This document shows, piece after piece, positions 1 to 6,833 of a DNA stretch of 9,919 bases. Origin of the DNA: Myxococcales bacterium (lineage in GTDB: Bacteria > Myxococcota_A > Polyangia > Nannocystales > Nannocystaceae); contig JAGQIT010000605.1 of assembly GCA_020431135.1 (NCBI GenBank), forward strand, positions 1-9,919, read 5' to 3'. The stretch's first letter is position 1; every line of letters begins with the position of its first letter. Both the position numbers and the translations under genes were made by a program. The notes under the pieces were generated by a model. It searched no databases and was not told the origin of the DNA. It was given only the letters and a program-made list of their open reading frames with translations.

Positions 1-999
1 CCGCGCCGCGAGCTCGACGTCGTCGCCCGCCTCCTCGCCCGCGTCGGCCGCGAGGACCTCTCCGGCGAGCCGCGCCTCGCCGAGCTCCAGCGGCGGATGA
101 TCAGCGACGGCACGGCCGGCGCGGCCGCGATCGCCGAGCTCGCCCGCCTCGTCGACTGGCTCGAGTCGCGGCGCAACGCCCTCTTCGCCCCGCTCGCCTT
201 CGCCTGGATGTGGGAGCTCCACTGCGCCCTGGCGATCGAGGGCTGGCGGGCCCGCCACGGCGCGTCGATCGCCCCGTGGCTCGCCGCCCTCAGCGAGCTC
301 GAGGCGCTCCTCGCCCTCGCCACCTACGCCTACGAGCGCCCCGAGGATCCGCTCCCGGAGCTCCTCGAGGCGAGCGGCGGCCCGCAGCTCGTCGGCGACG
401 CGCTCCGCCACCCGCTGCTCCCCGGCTGCGTCGCCAACTCGATCGACCTCGGCGCGCCGCTGCGGGTGCTGATGGTCAGCGGCTCGAACATGTCGGGCAA
501 GAGCACGCTGCTGCGGACGGTCGGCGTCAACGTCGTCCTCGCCCTCGCCGGCGCGCCGATCCGCGGCGCGAGCCTGCGCCTGTCGCCGCTCGCCGTCGGC
601 GCGACGCTGCGGGTCGAGGACTCGCTGCGCGAGGCGAGCTCGCGCTTCTACGCCGAGCTCCACCGCCTCAAGCTGCTGATGGACGAGGCCCAGGCCGGCG
701 ACCCGCCGCTCCTCTTCCTCCTCGACGAGATCTTCCACGGGACCAACTCGCACGACCGCAAGATCGGCGCCGAGGCGGTGATCCGCGCGCTCGTCCGGGC
801 CGGCGCCGTCGGCCTCGTCACGACCCACGACCTCGCCCTCGCCGAGGCGATCACCGACCTCGGCGAGCAGGCGGTCAACGTCCACTTCCAGGACGACGTC
901 GTCGACGGCCGCCTGCGCTTCGACTACCGCATGCGCCCGGGGATCGTCCGCCGCAGCAACGCCCTCGAGCTGATGCGCGCCGTCGGCCTCGAGGTCTGA
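1..999 (+). CDS. MutS-family DNA mismatch repair-like ATPase, 5'-partial
   Basis: The frame is open from base 1, so the gene begins upstream; 332 residues are visible. The first in-frame ATG (base 97) is internal, because the residues before it continue the same helical, charged sequence. Seen in sequence: a Walker A loop GSNMSGKST (visible residues 161-169), a Walker B strand LLFLLDEIF (237-245), a signature-like segment HGTNSHDR (246-253) and an H-loop TTHD (274-277). This is the ATPase domain of MutS. The region before it (srrN, W-E-L-H, A-I-E-G-W-R, Y-A-Y-E-R-P) resembles the lever/core part of the shorter MutS-like proteins (roughly 600 residues) that lack the N-terminal mismatch-binding domain and often start with membrane helices. 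I infer that subfamily; the N-terminus needed to prove it is missing. Such proteins hydrolyse ATP, but their role in mismatch repair is not established. The downstream gene looks unrelated. Confidence 0.9.
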   Translation, partial: PRRELDVVARLLARVGREDLSGEPRLAELQRRMISDGTAGAAAIAELARLVDWLESRRNALFAPLAFAWMWELHCALAIEGWRARHGASIAPWLAALSELEALLALATYAYERPEDPLPELLEASGGPQLVGDALRHPLLPGCVANSIDLGAPLRVLMVSGSNMSGKSTLLRTVGVNVVLALAGAPIRGASLRLSPLAVGATLRVEDSLREASSRFYAELHRLKLLMDEAQAGDPPLLFLLDEIFHGTNSHDRKIGAEAVIRALVRAGAVGLVTTHDLALAEAITDLGEQAVNVHFQDDVVDGRLRFDYRMRPGIVRRSNALELMRAVGLEV

Positions 1000-1028
1000 C
1001 CCGGCCGGCCGCGCGCGCAAACCACCGC

Positions 1029-1078
1029 GTCGCCGCGGAGTCGCGCGCCGACGCGCCCGCGCGCGCCGACGCGGCGAC
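1029..1078 (+). terminator. GC-rich inverted repeat after the MutS-like gene, possible terminator
   Basis: GTCGCCGCG at 1029-1037 is the exact reverse complement of CGCGGCGAC at 1070-1078 (9 bp). The 32-base interior is itself highly GC-rich and contains part of a 13-base direct repeat GCGCGCCGACGCG (1043-1055 and 1061-1073). There is no T-run. It lies 30 bases after the MutS-like stop codon, so it may end or attenuate that transcript, but in DNA this GC-rich such structures also arise by chance. Confidence 0.3.
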
Positions 1079-1084
1079 CAAGGC

Positions 1085-1114
1085 TTGGCCCGCCGCGGGC
1101 GACCCCGGCACACT
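1085..1114 (+). promoter_or_regulatory. Possible promoter for a leaderless lipoprotein mRNA
   Basis: TTGGCC (1085-1090) and CACACT (1109-1114) are separated by 18 bases. The -10-like element ends only 6 bases before the GTG chosen as the start of the lipoprotein gene (1121). There is no convincing Shine-Dalgarno sequence. If real, transcription would begin at or next to the start codon. Both boxes match the housekeeping consensus only partly. Confidence 0.25.
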
Positions 1115-1120
1115 GGGCGG

Positions 1121-2092
1121 GTGACGGTGTTGGGGAGTCGGGGCGCGGCCGCGGGGGTTCTCGCGCTCTGCGGCTGCTCGGTCCTCAACCCGCTGTGGGA
1201 CGAGGGCGGCGAGAGCACGACGAGCGGCGCCGAGACGACGACGTCCCTGCCGTCGACCTCCGCCGCCACCTCCAGCTCGACGACCGACGCGACGCAGACC
1301 GCGAGCGGCGGCGAGACGGGAACGAGCTCCGCCGGGTCGACCTCGATCACGACGACCTCGACGAGCACCGGCACCACCACGACCTCGACCTCGACCTCGA
1401 CGAGCACCGGCGAGCCGACGACCGACACCGGCGAGCCGATGGGCGTCGACTGCTTCCAGGGCGCCGACCTGATCGCCTGCTACGACTTCCCGGCCGACGG
1501 CGCCGACGGGGTGCTGGTCGACGGGTCGATGTACGGCCACCACGGGGCGATGAGCAGCGTCGACCTCGTCGCCTCGGCGCCGGGCTTCGACAAGGCCGCG
1601 CAGCAGACCGGCGACAGCTACATGCGCCGCGACGACCTCGCCCCGAACGACGACCTCTTCGACGTCGCCGGGTCGATCGCCCTCCTGGCGATCGTCCGCC
1701 TCGACGCCCTCCCGGCCGCCGGCCAGCGCTTCGGCGTCGTCGACAAGAACGGCCAGTACAGCGTCTTCATCGCCGACGACGGCGACGTCCGCTGTCAGTT
1801 CGGCAGCTTCATCGACCCCTCGGGCGTCAAGGTCCCGGTCGGCGCCTGGACCCACATCGGCTGCGCCTTCGACGGCGCCGAGGTCCGGGTCTACCTCAAT
1901 GGCGCCCTGAAGTCGTCGTTCGCCGTCGACACCGCGCTCAACGTCGGCAACCCGGAGCCGCTGGTCATCGGCGGCGACAGCCCCGGGCCCAAGGACCAGC
2001 TCCTCGGCGCCCTCGACAACCTCGAGATCTGGCGGACGTCCCTCGACGACCTGGCGATCTGCGCCCGCGCCGGACCGCTCTGCGACTTCTAG
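1121..2092 (+). CDS. LamG-like domain lipoprotein with Thr/Ser-rich stalk
   Basis: This is a 323-residue protein. The GTG at 1121 is chosen because it gives a compact signal peptide with Arg7, a hydrophobic run (AAAGVLAL) and a lipobox-like L-C-G-C; Cys19 would be lipidated. The in-frame TTG at 1085 would add 12 Arg-rich residues. Residues 31-106 are a low-complexity stalk of Thr, Ser, Gly and Glu ending in TDTGEP, a style common in myxobacterial surface lipoproteins. Residues 110-323 look like a concanavalin A/LamG-type jelly roll: an opening ACYDF strand, SMYGHHG, a GAWTHIGCAFDG strand, VRVYLNG, and the closing LDNLEIWR. The role is probably carbohydrate or matrix binding at the cell surface; no catalytic residues are recognised. 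Four Cys residues lie in or next to this domain and could form disulfides. It sits alone between genes of other functions. The fold is confident, the ligand is unknown. Confidence 0.85.
   Translation: MTVLGSRGAAAGVLALCGCSVLNPLWDEGGESTTSGAETTTSLPSTSAATSSSTTDATQTASGGETGTSSAGSTSITTTSTSTGTTTTSTSTSTSTGEPTTDTGEPMGVDCFQGADLIACYDFPADGADGVLVDGSMYGHHGAMSSVDLVASAPGFDKAAQQTGDSYMRRDDLAPNDDLFDVAGSIALLAIVRLDALPAAGQRFGVVDKNGQYSVFIADDGDVRCQFGSFIDPSGVKVPVGAWTHIGCAFDGAEVRVYLNGALKSSFAVDTALNVGNPEPLVIGGDSPGPKDQLLGALDNLEIWRTSLDDLAICARAGPLCDF
1354..1411 (+). repeat. In-frame direct repeat coding the Thr/Ser stalk
   Basis: The 19-base unit GACCTCGACGAGCACCGGC occurs exactly at 1354-1372 and 1393-1411, a shift of 39 bases or 13 codons. 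ACCTCG hexamers repeat between the copies and encode alternating Thr-Ser. The frame is kept, as expected for a stalk whose length changes by slippage or recombination. Confidence 0.8.
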
Positions 2093-2252
2093 CCGCCGCC
2101 GGCGAGGGCCGCCGTGAATCGCCGTTCTGCCGCCTCCCGTGCGAGGCCCTGAGAGCTCGCGCGCAGGCCGGCAACGACGGGCGTCGCCTCGACCGCCGAG
2201 GCGCGCGCCGACCCGCAGGCGACCCCTCGTTGCCCGTCGCGGGCCTCTCCGA

Positions 2253-2297
2253 TTGACAGCCCCGGCGCGCGGACGGTACGCCCGCGGGGATGAGGAG
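2253..2297 (+). promoter_or_regulatory. Promoter and ribosome binding site for the NSS transporter
   Basis: A perfect -35 hexamer TTGACA lies at 2253-2258. At 17-18 bases spacing is a weak -10-like GTACGC/TACGCC (2276-2282). A clear Shine-Dalgarno AGGAG (2293-2297) sits 5 bases before the ATG at 2303 and fixes the start. The rest of the 210-base gap after the lipoprotein gene shows nothing I can name. Confidence 0.45.
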
Positions 2298-2302
2298 CAC
2301 CC

Positions 2303-3685
2303 ATGAGTGAAGGTCGCGGACAGTGGGGATCACGGCTGAGCTTCGTCCTGGCCGCCGCCGGCTCGGCCGTCGGCCTCGGGAACATGTGGAAGTTCCCCTA
2401 CATCACCGGGATGAACGGCGGCGGCGCCTTCGTCCTGATCTACCTGGTCTGCATCCTCCTCGTCGGCCTGCCGATCATGATCGGCGAGGTCCTCCTCGGG
2501 CGCATGTCGCAGTCCTCGGTCGTCGGCACCTTCCCCAAGCTCGCCGGCGGCCCGACCCCGTGGGCCGGCGTCGGCTGGCTCGGCGTCGCCACCGGCGTCG
2601 TCATCCTCTCCTACTACAGCGTCGTCGCCGGCTGGTCGCTGCACTACGTCTACCTCGCGCTCACGGGCGGCCTCGACCTCGGCGACGCCGAGGCCTTCGG
2701 CGCGCTCTTCGGCGAGACCTACAGCGACCCGACGGTCAACCTCACCTACCACACGCTCTTCATGCTGATCACCGCGGTGATCGTCGTCGGCGGGATCCAG
2801 CGCGGCGTCGAGCGGGCGTCGCGGATCCTGATGCCGCTGCTGCTGATCATGATGACCGCGCTCCTCGCCTACGCGACGACCCTCGACGGCTTCGGCGACG
2901 CGCTCGACTTCGTCTTCGGCTTCCACGTCGAGTCGATCACCGGCGAGGCCGTGCTCGAGGCGCTCGGACACTCCTTCTTCACCCTCAGCCTCGGCATGGG
3001 GGCGATGCTCACCTACGGCTCGTACCTGTCCAAGCGCGACGACGTGATCGCGGTCTCGGTGGCGACCACCGCCGTCGACACCCTCGTCGCCCTGATGGCG
3101 TGCCTCGTCCTCTTCCCGATCACCTTCAGCGCCGGCATGGAGGCGTCGAGCGGCCCGGGGCTCGTCTTCATCAACATGCCGCTGGCCTTCGACGGCCTCC
3201 CCGGCGGCCACGCCTGGTCGGTGCTCTTCTTCGTCCTCCTCTTCTTCGCCGCGCTGTCGTCGGCGATCTCCCTCCTCGAGGTCGCCGCCGCCTTCCTGAT
3301 CGACGAGCGCGGCTGGAGCCGGCCGAAGGCCGTCGGCCTCGCGGCGGGGCTGGTCTTCGCCCTCGGGATCCCGTCGGCGCTCAGCGGTGACGCGACGACG
3401 ATGTTCGGGGCCACCGACTGGATCGGCGAGCGCAACTGGTTCGACTCCTTCGACTACCTGGCGAGCAACTGGATGCTCCCGCTCGGCGGCCTCGGGATCG
3501 CCGGCTTCGCCGCCTGGCGCCTCGGCGACAGGGCCCGCCGCCTCTCCTTCGCCGCCGGCTCAGCGATCGGCGGGATCCAGGGCGTCTACCTCGCCTGGCT
3601 GCAGCTCCTGCGCTACGTCGTCCCGGTCGCGATCGTCGTCGTCATGCTCCACGCGCTCGGGCTCCTCGAGGCGGTCTTCGGCTGA
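2303..3685 (+). CDS. Sodium-dependent transporter, NSS/SNF family
   Basis: This is a complete 460-residue inner-membrane protein, the length of the short bacterial neurotransmitter:sodium symporters (Tyt1/MhsT type) and shorter than LeuT. The start is set by AGGAG five bases upstream. TM1 carries the family hallmark GSAVGLGNMWKFPY (20-33), whose unwound part binds substrate and sodium. A Tyr pair lies in TM3 (104-105). TM6 has SFFTLSLGMGAMLTYGSY (224-241), and TM8 has FFAALSSAISLLEV (314-327), with Ser319-Ser320 at the place of the Thr-Ser sodium ligands of LeuT. Asp259 in TM7 lies near the site where bacterial members use an acidic residue instead of chloride; this is an inference from alignment by eye. 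About 11 membrane segments are expected. It probably co-transports an amino acid or similar compound with sodium. Substrate cannot be told from sequence. The gene appears monocistronic. Confidence 0.95.
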   Translation: MSEGRGQWGSRLSFVLAAAGSAVGLGNMWKFPYITGMNGGGAFVLIYLVCILLVGLPIMIGEVLLGRMSQSSVVGTFPKLAGGPTPWAGVGWLGVATGVVILSYYSVVAGWSLHYVYLALTGGLDLGDAEAFGALFGETYSDPTVNLTYHTLFMLITAVIVVGGIQRGVERASRILMPLLLIMMTALLAYATTLDGFGDALDFVFGFHVESITGEAVLEALGHSFFTLSLGMGAMLTYGSYLSKRDDVIAVSVATTAVDTLVALMACLVLFPITFSAGMEASSGPGLVFINMPLAFDGLPGGHAWSVLFFVLLFFAALSSAISLLEVAAAFLIDERGWSRPKAVGLAAGLVFALGIPSALSGDATTMFGATDWIGERNWFDSFDYLASNWMLPLGGLGIAGFAAWRLGDRARRLSFAAGSAIGGIQGVYLAWLQLLRYVVPVAIVVVMLHALGLLEAVFG

Positions 3686-3688
3686 TCC

Positions 3689-3708
3689 GCGGCGCTTGGC
3701 GGCGCCGC
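3689..3708. terminator. Hairpin between convergent genes, likely bidirectional terminator
   Basis: GCGGCGC (3689-3695) and GCGCCGC (3702-3708) form a perfect 7-bp stem with a 6-base loop. It occupies the 30-base gap between the stop codons of the transporter (plus) and the coiled-coil gene (minus), where a shared terminator is expected. There is no T-run on either side. Confidence 0.5.
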
Positions 3709-3715
3709 AGGGGCG

Positions 3716-4645
3716 CTACGGAGCCTCGATCCCCGCGCTCGGCGTCTCGTCGATCGCCGCTCGGTAGTCCGCCGCGTCGCCGCCGAAGAGGTCGGCCGCG
3801 AGCGCGGGGTTGCCGAGCGCCTCGGCGAAGCGCAGGGCGTACTCGCGGCGCTCACCGCCGGCCGCGGCGAGGAGCTGCCAGTGCCGGCGATACGCGCCCG
3901 AGAGGCTGGCGAAGTGGCGAAAGAGCGCCTCCTCGGTGTAGCGCGTGACCCTGTACTCGCCCTCCCAGCGGATCGCCCGGAAGTACTTCGGATCGCGCGC
4001 CGCGAGGTGACGCAGCCCCTGGAAGAGCTTGTAGAGGAGCACCCGGTTGTCGCCGACGTTCCCCGCGAAGTGGCTGTCGTAGGCCGGCCAGAGCTCGGCG
4101 AAGGTGCCGTCGAGGTCGGCCGCGATCCGCGAGGCGATGAAGTCGAGCTCGCTCGTCGCGATGAACGCGAGCTGGCCCGTGACCATCGCCTCGTCGCCCC
4201 GCCGCGTCCCGTCGTCGCGCGCCTCGTCGACGATCGAGCGCAGCGACAGCAGGAGGAAGCGGACGCGCGGCAGCGAGTCGAGCTCCCCGGGGACCTGGCT
4301 CAGCTCGCCGAAGTAGCGGATGAACGCCTCGCGTCGCCGCTGCTCGACCTCGAGGTTGCGCTGCTCGACCTCGTGGCTCCGCTGCTCGACCTCGGCGCGC
4401 CGCTGCGCGACCTCGTCCTCGCGCTGGGCGAGCGCCTCCTTCGCCTGGGCGTTGAGATCGCCGATGCTGACGACGAGGGCGACGACCGTCGAGATCCCGC
4501 CGAGCACGGCGATCGCCTGGAGCATCACCTTCATCGCCCGGCCGCTGGCGCGCCAGCGCGACTCGAGGTCGCGGACCTCGAACTCGAGCTTGCGCAGGAG
4601 GAGCGCCTGCTCGAATTCCTTGTCGGAGAGCTTGTCCTCGCTCAT
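3716..4645 (-). CDS. Membrane-anchored coiled-coil protein of unknown function
   Basis: This is a 309-residue protein with stop TAG at 3718-3716. The ATG at 4645 is preferred over upstream starts: it follows a GAGGGG-like purine run about 8 bases upstream, and the upstream extension is Arg-rich with no domain character. Residues 5-32 are a charged amphipathic helix. Residues 38-61 form one transmembrane helix (VMLQAIAVLGGISTVVALVV). Residues 64-108 are a coiled coil with exact heptads of the form x-x-x-EVEQ/EVAQ. The rest (about 109-309) is a soluble, mostly helical domain with many aromatics; notable pieces are IRYFGEL, TSELDFIA, LWPAYDSHF and YKLFQGLRHL. I do not recognise this domain. The one-TM plus stalk layout and the aromatic/His-containing helices loosely recall membrane-anchored abortive-infection-like proteins, but this is only a resemblance. 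It is transcribed away from the operon at 4971, across a shared 325-base region. Confidence 0.8.
   Translation of the reverse strand: MSEDKLSDKEFEQALLLRKLEFEVRDLESRWRASGRAMKVMLQAIAVLGGISTVVALVVSIGDLNAQAKEALAQREDEVAQRRAEVEQRSHEVEQRNLEVEQRRREAFIRYFGELSQVPGELDSLPRVRFLLLSLRSIVDEARDDGTRRGDEAMVTGQLAFIATSELDFIASRIAADLDGTFAELWPAYDSHFAGNVGDNRVLLYKLFQGLRHLAARDPKYFRAIRWEGEYRVTRYTEEALFRHFASLSGAYRRHWQLLAAAGGERREYALRFAEALGNPALAADLFGGDAADYRAAIDETPSAGIEAP
4338..4436 (-). repeat. 21-base tandem repeat coding heptads of the coiled coil
   Basis: The 15-base block CGCTGCTCGACCTCG (plus strand) starts at 4338, 4359 and 4380, with a one-base variant at 4401 and a decayed copy from 4422. The period is exactly 21 bases, or one heptad. 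The six linking bases differ from copy to copy. This shows growth of the coiled coil by tandem duplication inside the gene. Confidence 0.85.
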
Positions 4646-4797
4646 CGCCCGCGCCCCCTCGCGCCGTCGCGCGATCGCGCCGCGCCGCGGTTGTCGGTCG
4701 TCGCCGCTCGTCTCATGGGCGCACGATGGCCGGCGCGCGGATCTCCGCGAAGCGCAAATTTCTCCGCGCCGGCCGGAACGGCGTCTCACGGGTCGTA

Positions 4798-4893
4798 TCA
4801 GGACCTCGCGCAAACGCCAACGCCGCGGCGTCGACAAACATGTCCGAATGACCACATACGCTCAGGACCCCCCTCGCGCAAACGCCCGGCGTC
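4798..4893. promoter_or_regulatory. Pair of imperfect direct repeats upstream of the operon
   Basis: Copy A (4798-4832) and copy B (4862-4893) share TCAGGAC, then an identical 15-base block CCTCGCGCAAACGCC (4804-4818 and 4872-4886), then GGCGTC. The spacers inside the copies differ in length. The 15-base blocks are 68 bases apart, centred about 100-160 bases before the ATG at 4971. This suggests two binding sites for one regulator acting on the operon, on the minus-strand gene, or on both. Confidence 0.5.
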
Positions 4894-4919
4894 ACGGACA
4901 CGCAGCCCCCGCCCCGCGG

Positions 4920-4963
4920 TGATAGCCTCGCAGGCGCGGGGACTCGCCCGCGACGGATGGAGG
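4920..4963 (+). promoter_or_regulatory. Extended -10 promoter and strong RBS for the 4971 operon
   Basis: TGATAGCCT (4920-4928) fits an extended -10 element (TG, one base, then TAGCCT). No good -35 is seen, which is usual for extended -10 promoters. GGAGG (4959-4963) lies 7 bases before the ATG at 4971. It is among the best Shine-Dalgarno sequences in the window and settles the start. Confidence 0.5.
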
Positions 4964-4970
4964 TAGCGCG

Positions 4971-5297
4971 ATGGGTTTGAAGGAAGCGGTAGGCAAGTTC
5001 TCGGATTCGGTCAAGGATCTCACGACCCTCAAGGTCACGACCTACACGGGCTCGCTCGAGCAGGCGCTGACGGAGAGCGGCGAGCTCAACTGGGACGCGT
5101 TCAAGCCGACGAACGGCAAGCTCGTCCTCGCGGCGGCGACCCAGATCGCGGCCGACTACGACACGGTGAATTTCCAGTCGAACGACGCCTCGATCGAGAA
5201 CCTCGGCGAGCTCCTCCAGCTCCACCAGGCGGCGATGGAGAGCGCGCTCACCAGCCGCACGGCGCTGATCAAGATGTTCACGGGGCTGATCAAATAG
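4971..5297 (+). CDS. Small 108-residue protein of unknown function
   Basis: This is a complete small protein, supported by a strong GGAGG seven bases before the ATG and a TAG stop. I do not recognise a family. It has no signal peptide, membrane helix or Cys. Residues 1-20 are an amphipathic, Lys-rich helix. Residues 20-28 (LKVTTYTGS) and 49-70 (GKLVLAAATQIAADYDTVNF) look like beta strands. The C-terminus (78-108) is a long helix with LHQAAMES and TALIKMFTGLIK. The protein is rich in Lys and uses mainly GCG and ACG, whereas neighbours use Arg and GCC/ACC. Together with the strong ribosome binding site this suggests high expression or a different history. The next gene starts 15 bases later, so the two are probably co-transcribed and may interact. 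It looks like a compact, folded cytoplasmic protein; function cannot be stated. Confidence 0.85.
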   Translation: MGLKEAVGKFSDSVKDLTTLKVTTYTGSLEQALTESGELNWDAFKPTNGKLVLAAATQIAADYDTVNFQSNDASIENLGELLQLHQAAMESALTSRTALIKMFTGLIK

Positions 5298-5312
5298 GCG
5301 AGCGGGGCCGCG

Positions 5313-6815
5313 GTGGTCGACGCGTCGACGAGCGCCGCTAGCGATCCTCTGGTCGACCTGGGCGACGCCCTGCTGCGCGCCCAGGAGGTCACGGGGATCG
5401 CCCCGACCGAGCCCGCAGAGCCGGTCTACCGCCAGGCCTTCGGCCCGCGCCGCGCCGAGGCCCTGCGCCGCCTCGAGGCGCTCGGCTACCGCGGCGACGC
5501 GCGGACGAAGATCGCCCAGTTCAAGGCCGAGGCGGCGATCGACCTCGGCCGCGCCCCCTTCGCGATCGACGATCCGACCTGGGACGCCCTCGACGAGCTG
5601 CGCGGCCTCGAGGCGAAGGTCGACCCGGCGCGCTGGCGCGACCGCGACGGCCGCTGGCTGCCGGCGATGCGCAGGGCGATCGCCGTCCGTCGCCGCGAGC
5701 TCGCCCTCGACGACGCCGGCCCCGTCGCCTTCGGCCTCGACGCGGAGGACGACGGCGCGCCGCCGGACGTCCGCGCCACCGACGACGACCTCGACGCGGT
5801 CGCCGAGGCCCTGAGCGCGGACGCCGACGACGGCCAGCTCCTCACGCTCCTCTTCGATCAGGAGGCGCTCTTCGAGGAGACCGAGGCCGCCGCCAACGAT
5901 CCCCTCGCCTTCGGCCTCGACGACGCGCGCCCGCGCCTGCACGGCGACCTCCGGCGCAGCGAGCTCGGCCTCCTCGGCCTCGACGACGACGAGGCGATCG
6001 CCGACCTCGACGACCCCGCCGGCGATGACGAGGAGGAGTCGCAGCGCGACGCCGACGAGCCCCTCGCCTTCGGCCTGCGCGACACGCTCGGGTCGATCCG
6101 CCAGTTCTTCCGCGACCTCGTCGACAAGCCGAAGTACCGCCGACGCCCAAGCGCTCATCAGCTCCGCCTCTACCTGATCAGCGTCGTCCGCCTCCTCGAT
6201 CGCTTCCCCGACATCGGCGCGCGCTGGCGCAGCTTCACCGACGATCAGGAGACGGTCTGGCAGGGCAAGCGGCGCTCCGGCTCGTGGCTCCACGGCGCCG
6301 TCGGCTGGCTGCGCGAGCGCGGCCGCGGCCTCGTCGACGGCCTCGTCGAGCTCATCGAGGGCGCCAAGCGAGCGGCCCGCAAGCTCGCCGGCTACGTCAC
6401 GGCGATCTTCACCAACCTCTTCCGCGTCCTCTACCACGACCTCGCCAAGGTCTTCGAGCACACGCACCGCGCCGCCTCGACCGTCGTCGCCCACCTCAAG
6501 GGCGTGACGATCCGCCGCGACGGTCGCATGCAGGCGGCGCTGCGTCGACACGCGACCGGGGCCGCGGTCGTCGTCGCGCCGACCGCCGACGCCGACGACC
6601 TCCAGCGCCTCGACGCCCAGGTGCGCTTCGAGGACGAGCTCTTCACCCTCTCCGCGGAGCTGCTCGGCCTCGTCTTGGGGATCACGGCGTCGTGGATCCT
6701 CGCCAGCCTGAGCCCGCTCGCGGTGCTCTCGGGCCTCGGCAGCCGCGCCCAGCGGATCATCTACGTCGGCCAGCGGCTCGCGGCCCTGGCGGCGAACGCC
6801 CCCGAAGCGGCCTGA
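5313..6815 (+). CDS. Large acidic multidomain protein with N-terminal peptidoglycan-binding-like segment
   Basis: This is a 500-residue protein starting at GTG 5313, 15 bases after the previous stop; only a weak GCGGGG precedes it. Residues 38-96 resemble a peptidoglycan-binding-like helical domain: RRLEALGYRGD, then KIAQFKAEAAI, then IDDPTWDALDEL follow the usual L-x-x-L-G-Y / F-Q / D-x-x-T-W-x-x-L order. This is a match by eye. Residues 130-250 are very acidic and probably disordered, and carry the motif P-[VL]-A-F-G-L three times (137-142, 197-202, 250-255). Residues 258-410 are helical and Arg-rich (FRDLVDKPKYRRRP, WLRERGRGLVDG, FRVLYHDLAKVFEHTHR). Residues 447-475 (LSAELLGLVLGITASWILAS and on) form one or two hydrophobic helices that could enter a membrane. 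No signal peptide is present. The three motifs could dock a partner, perhaps the small protein encoded just upstream. Overall function is unknown. Confidence 0.8.
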   Translation: MVDASTSAASDPLVDLGDALLRAQEVTGIAPTEPAEPVYRQAFGPRRAEALRRLEALGYRGDARTKIAQFKAEAAIDLGRAPFAIDDPTWDALDELRGLEAKVDPARWRDRDGRWLPAMRRAIAVRRRELALDDAGPVAFGLDAEDDGAPPDVRATDDDLDAVAEALSADADDGQLLTLLFDQEALFEETEAAANDPLAFGLDDARPRLHGDLRRSELGLLGLDDDEAIADLDDPAGDDEEESQRDADEPLAFGLRDTLGSIRQFFRDLVDKPKYRRRPSAHQLRLYLISVVRLLDRFPDIGARWRSFTDDQETVWQGKRRSGSWLHGAVGWLRERGRGLVDGLVELIEGAKRAARKLAGYVTAIFTNLFRVLYHDLAKVFEHTHRAASTVVAHLKGVTIRRDGRMQAALRRHATGAAVVVAPTADADDLQRLDAQVRFEDELFTLSAELLGLVLGITASWILASLSPLAVLSGLGSRAQRIIYVGQRLAALAANAPEAA

Positions 6816-6833
6816 TCCGCCGAGGAGGCGGTC
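6814..6833 (+). terminator. Small hairpin at the end of the operon, possible terminator
   Basis: CCGCC (6817-6821) pairs with GGCGG (6827-6831) over a 5-base loop, extended by GA/TC with one bulged T, giving 7 bp. It overlaps the TGA of the 500-residue gene. No T-run follows. The next 190 bases up to 7010 show no gene that I can support. Confidence 0.35.

Larger units (their letters stand above)
4646..4970. other. Divergent intergenic region, 325 bases
   Basis: No gene is seen. The region separates the minus-strand coiled-coil gene from the operon starting at 4971. It contains a third GCGCAAA heptamer (4752-4758) besides the two inside the direct repeats, a short AT-richer stretch around 4833-4860 with ACATGT, and the promoter elements described separately. 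I cannot place a promoter for the minus-strand gene with confidence. Confidence 0.6.

Noticed and set aside
4646..4855. N-terminal extension of the coiled-coil protein by 70 residues
   Set aside because: The extension is Arg-rich and domainless, while the internal ATG at 4645 has a purine-rich sequence at suitable distance.
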